Shown one piece after another: positions 37,453 through 45,534 of a stretch of DNA of 64,000 nt. The first letter of the stretch is position 1. Each line of letters opens with the position of its first letter. The translations under genes were made by a program, and so were the position numbers. Source of the stretch: Streptomyces parvulus (GTDB lineage: Bacteria > Actinomycetota > Actinomycetes > Streptomycetales > Streptomycetaceae); contig NZ_BMRX01000005.1 in the NCBI RefSeq assembly GCF_014648855.1, forward strand, positions 186,001 to 250,000, read 5' to 3'. The notes beneath the pieces were generated by a model. The model made no database searches, was not told the origin of the DNA, and saw nothing but the letters and a program-made list of their open reading frames with translations.

Positions 37453-38807
37453 CCGCCGAGACCGCCACCGCGGCCGCGCCGGCCTTCGATCCGGGCGCCG
37501 AGGCCGCGCGCGCCACCGCCGCGATCCTCCACGACACGCTGCACGGCACCGAGCGCGGTGTCGTCGTGGACTCCCCGCCGGGCGCCGGCAAGTCCACTCT
37601 CGTCGTCCGGGCGGCCCTGGAGCTGGCCGAGGCCGGGCGGCCCCTGATGGTCGTGGCGCAGACCAACGCCCAGGTCGACGACCTGGTCCTGCGCCTCGCC
37701 GAGAAGAACCCCGCGCTGCCGGTGGGCCGCCTGCACAGCAGCGACACCGACGCGTACGACAAGGCGCTCGACGCCCTGCCGAACGTCCGCACGTCGGCGA
37801 AGGCCGGGGACCTCGCGGGCCTGGCCGTGGTGCTGTCCACGGCCGCGAAGTGGGCGCACGTCACGGTGGACGAGCCGTGGCGGCACGCGATCGTCGACGA
37901 GGCGTACCAGATGCGCTCGGACTCCCTCCTCGCGGTCGCCGGGCTCTTCGAACGGGCGCTGTTCGTGGGCGACCCCGGCCAGCTGGACCCGTTCGCGACG
38001 GTGGGCAGCGAGCAGTGGGCGGGCCTCGCGTACGACCCGTCGGCGTCCGCCGTGACCACGCTGCTCGCCCACAACCCCGGGCTCCCGCAGCACCGGCTGC
38101 CGGTCTCCTGGCGGCTTCCGGCGTCGGCGGCGCGGCTGGTCTCGGACGCGTTCTACCCGTACACGCCGTTCCGCAGCGGCACGGACCACGGCGACCGGCG
38201 CCTGGCCTTCGGGGTGCCGTCGGACGGCTCCGGCCCCGACCGGGTGATCGACGAGGCCGCCGTCTCCGGCTGGGGCCTGCTGGAGCTGCCGGCTCGGCAC
38301 ACCCCGCGCACCGACCCGGAGGCGGTGCGGGCGGTGGCGTCGGTGGTCCGGCGGCTCCTCGACCGCGAGGGCGCGGCGACGTCGGAACGCTCCCCGGATC
38401 CCGTGCCCCTCACCGCCGGTCGCATCGCCGTCGGCACCGCGCACCGGGACCAGGCGGCGGCGGTACGGGCGGCGCTGGCCGACCTCGGGGTGAGCGACGT
38501 GACGGTGGACACGGCGAACCGGCTCCAGGGGCGGGAGTACGACGTCACGGTCGTGCTGCACCCCCTCTCCGGCCGCCCCGACGCCACGGCCTTCCACCTG
38601 GAGACCGGCCGCCTGTGCGTCCTGGCATCGCGTCACCGCCACGCCTGCATCGTGGTCTGCCGCGAGGGCGTCGACGGCCTGCTGGACGACTACCCGTCGA
38701 CGGAGCCGGTCCAGCTGGGAACGCTGGTGAAGTTCCCGGACGGCTGGGAGGCGAACCACGCGGTGCTGGCGCATCTGGCGGAGCACCGGGTGGCCTGGCG
38801 ACCCTGA
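37449..38807 (+). CDS. SF1 DNA/RNA helicase, UPF1/Dna2-like
   Basis: A 452-aa P-loop helicase. Walker A is SPPGAGKST (Lys48), motif Ia AQTNAQVDDLV, Walker B VDEAYQM (Asp150-Glu151), motif III VGDPGQLDPF (Gln178), motif V VDTANRLQGREYD (Gln360-Gly361) and motif VI LASRHRHA (Arg395). This pattern is that of the SF1B UPF1/DNA2 branch rather than UvrD. It is unusually short: there is no accessory nuclease or barrel domain, and these appear to be supplied by the two upstream genes. The GTG start overlaps the upstream stop (GTGA). Confidence 0.87.
   Translation: MTAETATAAAPAFDPGAEAARATAAILHDTLHGTERGVVVDSPPGAGKSTLVVRAALELAEAGRPLMVVAQTNAQVDDLVLRLAEKNPALPVGRLHSSDTDAYDKALDALPNVRTSAKAGDLAGLAVVLSTAAKWAHVTVDEPWRHAIVDEAYQMRSDSLLAVAGLFERALFVGDPGQLDPFATVGSEQWAGLAYDPSASAVTTLLAHNPGLPQHRLPVSWRLPASAARLVSDAFYPYTPFRSGTDHGDRRLAFGVPSDGSGPDRVIDEAAVSGWGLLELPARHTPRTDPEAVRAVASVVRRLLDREGAATSERSPDPVPLTAGRIAVGTAHRDQAAAVRAALADLGVSDVTVDTANRLQGREYDVTVVLHPLSGRPDATAFHLETGRLCVLASRHRHACIVVCREGVDGLLDDYPSTEPVQLGTLVKFPDGWEANHAVLAHLAEHRVAWRP
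38735..38792 (+). repeat. 58-bp direct repeat, copy 1 (3' end of helicase gene)
   Basis: The last part of the helicase coding sequence, starting CCCGGACGGCTGGGAGG and ending GGAGCACCGGGTG. It is repeated 153 bp further on with a single mismatch. Confidence 0.97.
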
Positions 38808-38842
38808 CCGCGCGACCACCACACCACACGGACCCCCTCCCC

Positions 38843-38857
38843 CCGGACGGAGTCCGG
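38843..38857 (+). terminator. Small hairpin after the helicase gene
   Basis: CCGGAC and GTCCGG arms with a 3-nt loop, between the two repeat copies and followed by a second GCCGC/GCGGC hairpin. Plausible weak terminator. Confidence 0.4.
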
Positions 38858-38887
38858 CACACCGCCGCAGGCGGCCGATGAACACAG

Positions 38888-38945
38888 CCCGGACGGCTGG
38901 GAGGCGAACCACGCGGTGCCGGCGCATCTGGCGGAGCACCGGGTG
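38888..38945 (+). repeat. 58-bp direct repeat, copy 2 (non-coding)
   Basis: Identical to 38735-38792 at 57 of 58 positions (T38767 is C38920 here). It lies between the helicase gene and the marR gene, at the left border of the catabolic island, and has no coding role of its own. Confidence 0.97.
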
Positions 38946-39000
38946 CGATTCCCTCAGGGCTAAGATTTCAGGGTCGTAACCACGCCGCGAGGGGGCAGAG

Positions 39001-39549
39001 ATGGCGCAGCGCAGGGCCGCGAGGCGGCCGGACGCCGTGGCGGGGATCGTCGGGGACTGGGCCCGTGAACGGCCCGAGCTGGACACCTCCCCCCTGGAGG
39101 TGCTCGCCCGGCTGCACCGGTCGTATCTCCAGTACCAGTCCCGGATGACCTCGCGCCTCGACGAGCACGGGCTGTCCGTCGCCGGGTTCGACGTGCTCAC
39201 CGCGCTGCGCCGGGCCGGCGCCCCGTACCGGCTGACCGCCGGGCAGCTCGCGGCCTCCGGGCTGGTCTCGTCGGCCGGGGTCACCCTGCGCCTGGACCGG
39301 CTGGAGAAGGACGGGCTGCTGGTGCGCGAACGCGACGCCGACGACCGGCGCGTGGTGTACTCGCGGCTCACCGAGGCCGGTCTGAAGAAGGTGGACGAGG
39401 TGTTCGGCGAACACCTGGAGAACGAACGCCGGATGCTCGGCGGACTCTCGCCCGCCGAGCACCGTCAACTGGCCCGCCTGCTGGCGAAGCTGGAGCGCTC
39501 GATCGTCGACTCCGACGGCCTCCCGGATCAGGACGCCGAGGCCGGCTGA
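39001..39549 (+). CDS. MarR-family transcriptional regulator
   Basis: A 182-aa winged-helix regulator. The N-terminal dimerisation helices are followed by the HTH (AGQLAASGLVSSAGVTLRLDRLEKDGLL) and wing (RDADDRRVVYSRLTEAG). MarR proteins commonly repress aromatic catabolic genes and release DNA on binding a phenolic ligand. It is convergent with the Rieske oxygenase gene and overlaps its 3' end by 22 bp, so it is likely the regulator of the adjacent operon. The dyads at 49788-49823 are candidate operators, but this is inferred. Confidence 0.88.
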   Translation: MAQRRAARRPDAVAGIVGDWARERPELDTSPLEVLARLHRSYLQYQSRMTSRLDEHGLSVAGFDVLTALRRAGAPYRLTAGQLAASGLVSSAGVTLRLDRLEKDGLLVRERDADDRRVVYSRLTEAGLKKVDEVFGEHLENERRMLGGLSPAEHRQLARLLAKLERSIVDSDGLPDQDAEAG

Positions 39550-40556
39550 GCGCCCGACTGCCGTCCGGCCTGCGCCTGGTAGAGGCGGCGCAGCCGGACC
39601 ACGCCCAGGTCGTGCTGGTAGAGGTTCTCCCGCTGGTCGGCGTCGGCGGGCATGCTCTCCAGGATGACGCGGTCCTGCTCCAGCACCTCCCAGTGCCGCT
39701 CCTCGATGAGGGTCCGGTAGAGGAACCGCCAGGTGTCCCGCTGCCAGCCGCTCACCTTGCGGTACCGCCAGAAGAAGACGCCGGTGCGCCCGGCGTCCAC
39801 CGGGCAGGCCATGCCGACGATGCCGAAGGGACCGCCGGGGCCCGCGGAGGGCGGGTACGGGATGGACAGGTCCACCCAGTCGACGCCGGTGTGGCACAGC
39901 TCGACCCAGTCGAAGTTGACGCCCCGCTGGTCGGTCTTCTCGAAGAAGTAGCCGCGGCCGGTCTCCCGGATGCGGAACTTGGCGGTCGTGTCGCCGGCGA
40001 ACATGGTGTGCGACTCCGAGTGCAGGAAGGCGCCGTGCATCGGGTCCAGCAGGTTCTCCATGGCGAACCGCCACGGCACGTCCCACTCGGCGTAGCAGAG
40101 GAAGGCGGAGATCTCCTCGTCGGCCAGTGGTTCGGGGAGGGTGAGTTCCACCGGGTCGGGGTGCTCCTCGTCGCCGAAGTAGGCGAGGATCGCGCCGCCG
40201 GCCTCGCGCACGGGCAGCGAGGTGACGAGGGCCTTGCCCTCCAGGTTGCAGCCGGGCAGGCCGGGCACCGAGGTGACCGTGCCGGTGCCGTCGACCTCGA
40301 CGCCGTGGTACCAGCAGGCGATCCGGTCGCCGAGGTGCTTGCCGAGGGAGAGGGGCGCGCCGCGGTGGGGGCAGCGGTCGGCGAGCATGGAGAGGCCGCC
40401 GTCGGACCTGCGGAAGAGCAGCCACTGCTCGCCGAGGGCGGTCACCCGGCGCATGCCGCCGCGCTCGACGAAGTGCGACGGTACGACGGGGTGCCACTGG
40501 TTGCGCAGGCCGTGGGCGTAGATGTGCTCGGCGGTGTCGCGGGTCGAGAGGGTCAT
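39528..40556 (-). CDS. Rieske non-haem iron oxygenase (aromatic ring-hydroxylating type)
   Basis: A 342-aa oxygenase alpha subunit. The Rieske 2Fe-2S ligands are Cys62-x-His64 (RCPHRG) and Cys81-x2-His84 (CWYHG). The mononuclear iron motif is Asp171/His174/His179 (LLDPMHGAFLH). The size and lack of a beta subunit gene place it with VanA/phthalate-oxygenase-like alpha-only enzymes, which work with a flavin reductase such as that encoded two genes upstream. It may hydroxylate or demethylate an aromatic compound; the substrate is unknown. It is the last gene of the leftward operon. Confidence 0.92.
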   Translation of the reverse strand: MTLSTRDTAEHIYAHGLRNQWHPVVPSHFVERGGMRRVTALGEQWLLFRRSDGGLSMLADRCPHRGAPLSLGKHLGDRIACWYHGVEVDGTGTVTSVPGLPGCNLEGKALVTSLPVREAGGAILAYFGDEEHPDPVELTLPEPLADEEISAFLCYAEWDVPWRFAMENLLDPMHGAFLHSESHTMFAGDTTAKFRIRETGRGYFFEKTDQRGVNFDWVELCHTGVDWVDLSIPYPPSAGPGGPFGIVGMACPVDAGRTGVFFWRYRKVSGWQRDTWRFLYRTLIEERHWEVLEQDRVILESMPADADQRENLYQHDLGVVRLRRLYQAQAGRQSGAQPASAS

Positions 40557-40557
40557 G

Positions 40558-40782
40558 TCAGGCTCCCAGGCGGTGCATCTCGGCGCGGAACGCGTCCTCG
40601 GTCCAGGGCTCGCCCGTCGGGGTGCGCAGCTGGCGGTAGTTGAGGCCGTCGATCACGTCGGTCAGTCCGTGACCGTCCTTGGTGAAGATGTCCTCCAGGG
40701 TGTGCGCGAGTTTGCGTTCGTACGGGGTGGGCTCGTGGTCGCGGGTCTGGTGGGGGTCCAGGAAGGGCCAGGTCTCGGGCAT
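40558..40782 (-). CDS. Small protein associated with the Rieske oxygenase
   Basis: A 74-aa acidic protein (begins MPETWPFLDPHQ) with a C-terminal motif resembling recombinase/HTH-like helices (LRTPTGEPWTEDAFRAEMHRLG). It ends 1 bp before the oxygenase start, so both are translated together. Similar short proteins occur beside Rieske oxygenase genes, but no function is established to my knowledge; a chaperone, an electron-transfer docking aid or a small subunit are possible. Confidence 0.75.
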   Translation of the reverse strand: MPETWPFLDPHQTRDHEPTPYERKLAHTLEDIFTKDGHGLTDVIDGLNYRQLRTPTGEPWTEDAFRAEMHRLGA

Positions 40783-40809
40783 GGCGTTCTCCGTAGGTGT
40801 GCTGCGGTT

Positions 40810-41766
40810 TCAGAGGTTCAGGACGAGGCGGTCAAAGGCGCAGCGCGAGACGCAGATCATCATCGTCTCGCCGGTCGCGCGTTCCGCGTCGCTGAGCAGG
40901 AAGTCGCGGTGGTCGGGGGTGCCGTCGAGGACGCGGGTCTCGCAGGAGCCGCAGATGCCCTCGCGGCAGGAGGAGGGGACGTCCAGTCCGGCGTTCTCGG
41001 CGGCTTCGAGGATGGAGGTGCCGGGCTCCACGCGCAGGGTGACGCCCGATGTCCGGCACTCGACGTCGAAGGCGCTGTCGTCGCCCTCCCGCGGCGCCGC
41101 GGCCGGTGCGGCGAAGCGCTCGGTGCGCACCCGGCCCTCGGGCGCCGCCTCCTCGACCGCGCGCAGCAGCGGCTCCGGGCCGCAGCAGTAGACGAGCGCG
41201 TCGGCGGGCAGGTCCGCGAGCGTGCCGGCGACGTCGATGTGACCGAGTTCGTCCTGCGGCACGACGGTTACGCGGCCACCGAGGGCGGCGAGTTCACCGC
41301 CGAAGGCCATCGAGGCGCGGGTGCGGCCGCCGTGGACGAGCCGGTACGGAACGCCGTCGCGGTGTGCGCTGCGGGCCATCGCGAGGATGGGGGTGATGCC
41401 GATGCCGCCGGCGATGAAGACGTAGGAGGCGGCGGGTTCCAGGGCGAAGTGGTTGCGCGGCCCGGCCACCCGCAGCCGCTGGCCCGGCCGCAGCTTGGTG
41501 TGCACGTGGCGCGAACCGCCGCGCGAGGCGGGTTCGTCGAGGATGCCGAGGCGGTAGACGCCGGTGTCAGCCGGGTCGCCGCACAGGCTGTACTGGCGGA
41601 CGTGGCCGCCCACGTGCAGGTCGAGGTGGGCGCCGGGCGTCCAGGCGGGCAGCGGCTTGCCGTCGGGGTGGACCAGCTCGACGGAGAGGACTCCCTCCGC
41701 CTCCCAGGTGGTGCGGTGGACGAGGAGGTCCATTTCCTGTTCTTCTGCGGCCGAGGTGGCGTTCAT
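40810..41766 (-). CDS. Phthalate-dioxygenase-reductase-type flavin/2Fe-2S reductase
   Basis: A 318-aa reductase with an N-terminal FMN-binding barrel (RQYSLCGDP), an NAD(P)H-binding domain (FIAGGIGITPIL, YCCGPEPLL) and a C-terminal plant-type ferredoxin with SCREGICGSC plus a last cysteine (MMICVSRC). This order (FMN, NAD, 2Fe-2S) marks the PDR/VanB group, the usual partner of alpha-only Rieske oxygenases. ATG chosen by the AGGGAGG upstream. Confidence 0.93.
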   Translation of the reverse strand: MNATSAAEEQEMDLLVHRTTWEAEGVLSVELVHPDGKPLPAWTPGAHLDLHVGGHVRQYSLCGDPADTGVYRLGILDEPASRGGSRHVHTKLRPGQRLRVAGPRNHFALEPAASYVFIAGGIGITPILAMARSAHRDGVPYRLVHGGRTRASMAFGGELAALGGRVTVVPQDELGHIDVAGTLADLPADALVYCCGPEPLLRAVEEAAPEGRVRTERFAAPAAAPREGDDSAFDVECRTSGVTLRVEPGTSILEAAENAGLDVPSSCREGICGSCETRVLDGTPDHRDFLLSDAERATGETMMICVSRCAFDRLVLNL

Positions 41767-41780
41767 GTCGGCGGGCCTCC

Positions 41781-43412
41781 CTACCGGGTGGGGATCTTGA
41801 CGGGCGGGGTGAACGGGGTCTTCATCGGGCCGAGCGCGGCCAGGTCGACCTCGACGAGGGTCGGGCCGTCGGAGGCGACGGCCGCGTCGATCACCTTCGC
41901 GGCCTCGCCCGCGTCGCCGATCCGCGCGTACGGGAGTGCGCAGGCCTCGGCGAGCCGGGCGAAGTCGGGGGTGAACAGGTCGACGCCGGAGCGGCGTTCG
42001 GTGTAGGTGGCCTGCATGTTGCGGAGCACGCCGTACCCGCCGTCGTTGAAGACGAGGAGGGTGAGGCGGGGCCGCTCCTGGGCGAGGGTGAGGAGTTCGC
42101 CGAGGTGGACGGCGAGCCCGCCGTCCCCGGCGATCACCACGGTGGGCTCGCCGGGGCGGGCGAGGGCGGCGCCGATGCCCATGGCGAGGCCCTGGCCGAT
42201 GCCGCCGCCGCGGGGGAAGACGTTGCCGCGCGGATCGTGGACCGGCAGCAGGCGGTTGCCCCAGGACGAGGACGGGATGGTCACGTCCCGGGCGACGACG
42301 CCGCCGCGCGGCAGGGCGGCGGCGAGGGCGTCGCAGATCGCGGCCTGCGGCCCGATGCCGTCGTGCAGAGCGGCCCGCACCTCGGCGCGCACGCGGCGGA
42401 CCCGGTCCGTCCAGTCCGGGCCGGCCGGTCGGGCGGCCTCGGTGAGGCGGGGCAGGACGGCCGCGGCGTCGCCGTGCAGGGCGTGCGTGGCGGGGTGGAC
42501 CCGGCCGAGGGCGGCGGCGTCGACGTCGATCTGGATGTGCGCGCCGGGGAGGTGGAGGCCGTAGTCGGCGGTCTCGTTGGAGCGGAAGTGGGTGCCGACG
42601 GTCACCAGGAGGTCCGCGTCGGCCAGGAGGGCGCGGGCGGCGGGCGTGGTGGCGAAGTTGCCGACGACCTGCTCGTGGTCCTCGGGGACCGAGCCGCGCC
42701 CGGAGTTGGAGGTGAGCAGGCCCGCGCCGGTGGTCTCCAGCAGGTCTCGGAGCTGGTCGCGGGCGGTGTTCGCGCCGCCCCCGGCCCAGATCAGCGGGCG
42801 GCGGGCGGTGGCCAGCAGGTCGCGGGCGGCGGCCAGCCGGGAGGGGTCGGGCACCGGAGGCCCGGGAGCGGGGTGCGTCCCGCCGTCGTCTTCCTGTGCC
42901 GCGTACTGGAGGTCGATGGGCCACTCCACGCTCGCGGGTCCGCCGGGTGCGGTGCGGGCCGCCGCGGACGCCTGTCGCAGGACGCGGCCCGCCTCGCGGG
43001 TGGAGGTGATGGTCGCGGCGTGCTTGGAGACCGCCGCGAGCATGCCGGCCTGGTCCTTCGTCTCGTGGATGAAGCCGCGTCCGCTGCCGAGGTGGGCGGA
43101 CTCGACCTGCCCGGTGACGTGCAGGACGGCCGTCCCGGCGGACAGGGCCTCGATCAGGGAGCCGGCGGCGTTGCCCGCGCCGGTGCCGGTCGAGGTGAGG
43201 GCGCAGCCGATGGAGCCGCGGGCCCGGCCGTGGGCGTCGGCGGCGTTGACGGCGCTCGCCTCGTGCCGCACGGGTACGAACCGCAGCGCGGGGTCGGCCT
43301 CGACGGCCTCCACCAGGGGCAGGTTGTGGACGGAGACGATGCCGAACACGGTGTCGACGCCGAGGGACTTGAGGTGGGCGGCGAGGAGTCCGCCGCCGTG
43401 GTGGTAACGCAT
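41781..43412 (-). CDS. Thiamine-diphosphate enzyme (acetolactate synthase/benzoylformate decarboxylase-like)
   Basis: A 543-aa ThDP enzyme. The N-terminal PYR domain holds the cofactor-activating glutamate Glu51 (VRHEAS), the central domain is TPP_enzyme_M, and the C-terminal PP domain has the GDGG...NDGGYG magnesium/diphosphate motif. It may decarboxylate a 2-oxo acid or act as a lyase on the ring-cleavage product; family membership does not determine which. It sits between the SDR genes and the reductase gene in the same operon. Confidence 0.88.
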   Translation of the reverse strand: MRYHHGGGLLAAHLKSLGVDTVFGIVSVHNLPLVEAVEADPALRFVPVRHEASAVNAADAHGRARGSIGCALTSTGTGAGNAAGSLIEALSAGTAVLHVTGQVESAHLGSGRGFIHETKDQAGMLAAVSKHAATITSTREAGRVLRQASAAARTAPGGPASVEWPIDLQYAAQEDDGGTHPAPGPPVPDPSRLAAARDLLATARRPLIWAGGGANTARDQLRDLLETTGAGLLTSNSGRGSVPEDHEQVVGNFATTPAARALLADADLLVTVGTHFRSNETADYGLHLPGAHIQIDVDAAALGRVHPATHALHGDAAAVLPRLTEAARPAGPDWTDRVRRVRAEVRAALHDGIGPQAAICDALAAALPRGGVVARDVTIPSSSWGNRLLPVHDPRGNVFPRGGGIGQGLAMGIGAALARPGEPTVVIAGDGGLAVHLGELLTLAQERPRLTLLVFNDGGYGVLRNMQATYTERRSGVDLFTPDFARLAEACALPYARIGDAGEAAKVIDAAVASDGPTLVEVDLAALGPMKTPFTPPVKIPTR

Positions 43413-43421
43413 GCGTGCTCC

Positions 43422-44213
43422 TCAGAGGATGCCGCGGCCGACTCCGCCGCAGACGTCGATGCTGGTTCCGGTGATGTAGGAGGCGCGCGGCGACAGGAGC
43501 GAGACGATCGCGTAGGCGACCTCGTCGGCGCGGCCGAGCCGCCCCAGCGCGATGCCCCGGTCGGCGGCGATCGCGGCCTGCCACTCCTCGTAGCCCGGCC
43601 CGCTGTCCGCGGCGGCGTGCCTGCGGGTCCACTGGCCGGTGTCGACCAGTCCGAGGCAGACGGAGTTGACGCGGATGCCCTCGGGGGCGAGTTCGCGGGC
43701 CAGGGACACGGAGAGGTTGAGGATGCCGGCGCGGGCGGCGCTGGTGGTGATCAGCCGGGTCTCGGGCTGCTTGGCGAGGACGGCGTTGACGTTGACGACC
43801 GCGGCGGCGTCGGAGGCCCTGAGGTGGCCGCGGGCGGCCGCGAGGGGGTTGAGGACGCCGGCGAACTTCAGCTCCAGTTCGTCCCGCCAGTCGTCCGCGG
43901 TCGTCTCGTCGAGGGTCTTCATGCGGGACTGGCCCGCGTTGTTGACCAGCCCGTCGACCCGTCCGCCGAGGCGGTCGGCGGCGCGCTCGGTGAAGTCCCG
44001 TACGGCGCCGGCGTCCCGGACGTCGCAGACGCCGGTGTACAGCCGGTCCGGGCCGGCGCCGAGACCGGCCGCGGCCTCGGCGAGCCGCCCGGCGTCGCGT
44101 CCGCAGGCGGCGACGCGGGCGCCCTCGGCGAGCAGGGTCCGGACGGTGGCCAGGCCGACGCCGGAACTGCCTCCGGTGACCAGGACGGTGCGGTCGGCGA
44201 GGCCGAGGTCCAT
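43422..44213 (-). CDS. SDR-family protein with degenerate catalytic triad
   Basis: A 263-aa short-chain dehydrogenase fold: cofactor motif TGGSSGVG (residues 13-20), NNAG at 91-94. The catalytic positions are abnormal. Where SDRs have YxxxK, this one has T157-SAA-R161, and the upstream serine position is Asn/Ala (N143-A144). It may therefore not be a classical oxidoreductase; it could be a hydratase, lyase or a binding partner of the normal SDR encoded next to it. Start follows AGGAG. Confidence 0.85.
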   Translation of the reverse strand: MDLGLADRTVLVTGGSSGVGLATVRTLLAEGARVAACGRDAGRLAEAAAGLGAGPDRLYTGVCDVRDAGAVRDFTERAADRLGGRVDGLVNNAGQSRMKTLDETTADDWRDELELKFAGVLNPLAAARGHLRASDAAAVVNVNAVLAKQPETRLITTSAARAGILNLSVSLARELAPEGIRVNSVCLGLVDTGQWTRRHAAADSGPGYEEWQAAIAADRGIALGRLGRADEVAYAIVSLLSPRASYITGTSIDVCGGVGRGIL

Positions 44214-44262
44214 GGGTTCTCCTTGCGGGCGGGGGTGGGGACGGGGATGGGGGTGGGGAGGG

Positions 44263-45015
44263 TCAGTGCATGGTGAAGCCGCCGTTGACGGCGACGACCT
44301 GGCCGGTGAGGTAGCCGGACTCGTCCCCGAGCAGGAAGGAGACGAGCCCGACCAGGTCGTCGGGCCGCTGCGGCCGGGGTATCGCGCGGTTCGCCGCGTA
44401 CAGGGCGTGCCGTTCGGCCGGTACGGTCTCGGTCGCCTCGACCTCGGTCAGCCCCGGCGCCACCGCGTTGACGGTGATGTCCCGTCCGCCCAGTTCGCGG
44501 GCCATGGCGCGGGTGAGGGCGACGACCGCGCCCTTGGAGGCGATGTAGTGGGCGAGGCGCGGGGAGCCGTAGAGGGCGGCGTCCGAGGCGATGTTGACGA
44601 TCCTGCCCGGCCCGGTCATCAGCGGCAGCAGGTGCTTGGCGACGAGCCACGGGCCGCGCGCGTTGACGGCCATCAGCCGGTCCCAGGCCTCGACGCCGAT
44701 GTCCTGGAAGTCCCGGCCGCCGACGCCGTTGGCGAGCGCCGCGTTGTTGACCAGCCCGTACACGGGCCCGTCGGCGGCGAGCCGGGCGGCCAGCGCCGCG
44801 ACCGAGGCGGGGTCGGCGACGTCGAGGGCGACGGACTCGGCCGCGCCGCCCGCCTCCCGGACCGCCGCCGCCGTACGGGCGCCCCACTCCTCGTTCAGCT
44901 CGGCGACGACGACGCGGAAGCCGTCGGCCGCCGCCCGGCGGGCCATGGCCTCCCCCAGGCCACGGCCCGCCCCGGTGACGACGACCGTGCGGCGCCCGCC
45001 GGCGGGGTCAGTCAC
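44263..45015 (-). CDS. Short-chain dehydrogenase/reductase
   Basis: A 250-aa classical SDR with cofactor loop TGAGRGLG (residues 14-21), NNAA, the catalytic Ser in NIASDA and the active-site YIASK. It may oxidise a cis-dihydrodiol or a hydroxy intermediate of the pathway. Its 5' end overlaps the cupin gene by 8 bp. Confidence 0.9.
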   Translation of the reverse strand: MTDPAGGRRTVVVTGAGRGLGEAMARRAAADGFRVVVAELNEEWGARTAAAVREAGGAAESVALDVADPASVAALAARLAADGPVYGLVNNAALANGVGGRDFQDIGVEAWDRLMAVNARGPWLVAKHLLPLMTGPGRIVNIASDAALYGSPRLAHYIASKGAVVALTRAMARELGGRDITVNAVAPGLTEVEATETVPAERHALYAANRAIPRPQRPDDLVGLVSFLLGDESGYLTGQVVAVNGGFTMH

Positions 45016-45529
45016 GGGTGACGCCGTACAGCGGGGAGTACTCGGGGTAGGTGGGCACCTGCGGCTTCCGGGTGCCGATGATCACGCAGAACAGGGCGTC
45101 GGTGTCGCCCTCGTTCTTCAGCGAACGGGTCACCCCGGCCGGCACGACGATCATGTCGCGGTAGCCCAGGGTGCGGTACTCGGCCTCGTCGGGGCCGCGG
45201 TGGACGCCGACGCGGACCTCGCCCTCCAGGACGAAGAAGGCCTCCTCGACGTCGTGGTGGGTGTGGGCCGGGCCCTCGGCGCCGGGCGGCAGCAGCATGT
45301 TGGAGAAGGTGAAGCCGCCGGAGGGGAGGATCCGGCCGTCGTCGTCGTGGTTGCCGGTCGCGCCGGAGCCGACGTAGCGGATCTGCGCCCGCTTGTACTG
45401 CGGGCCGGCCTTCTCCTGGAAGGAGAGGGTGCCCCAGTCCGGTTCGCGGGAGGCCTTGGAGGCGATCAGGGAGTCGGTGTACGCGGCGAGGTCGCCGCCG
45501 TCGTCGTAGGCGTCGGTGGTCAGCGGCAT
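45008..45529 (-). CDS. Cupin-domain protein
   Basis: A 173-aa single-domain cupin with the metal-binding HTHHDVEEAFFVLEG (two His, one Glu) and a second motif near IVVPAGVTRSLKNEG where the last metal ligand His is replaced by Arg or Ser. It could be a small dioxygenase, isomerase or hydrolase helper. Located inside the ring-degradation operon, in overlap with the SDR gene. Confidence 0.82.
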   Translation of the reverse strand: MPLTTDAYDDGGDLAAYTDSLIASKASREPDWGTLSFQEKAGPQYKRAQIRYVGSGATGNHDDDGRILPSGGFTFSNMLLPPGAEGPAHTHHDVEEAFFVLEGEVRVGVHRGPDEAEYRTLGYRDMIVVPAGVTRSLKNEGDTDALFCVIIGTRKPQVPTYPEYSPLYGVTRD

Positions 45530-45534
45530 GGTGA

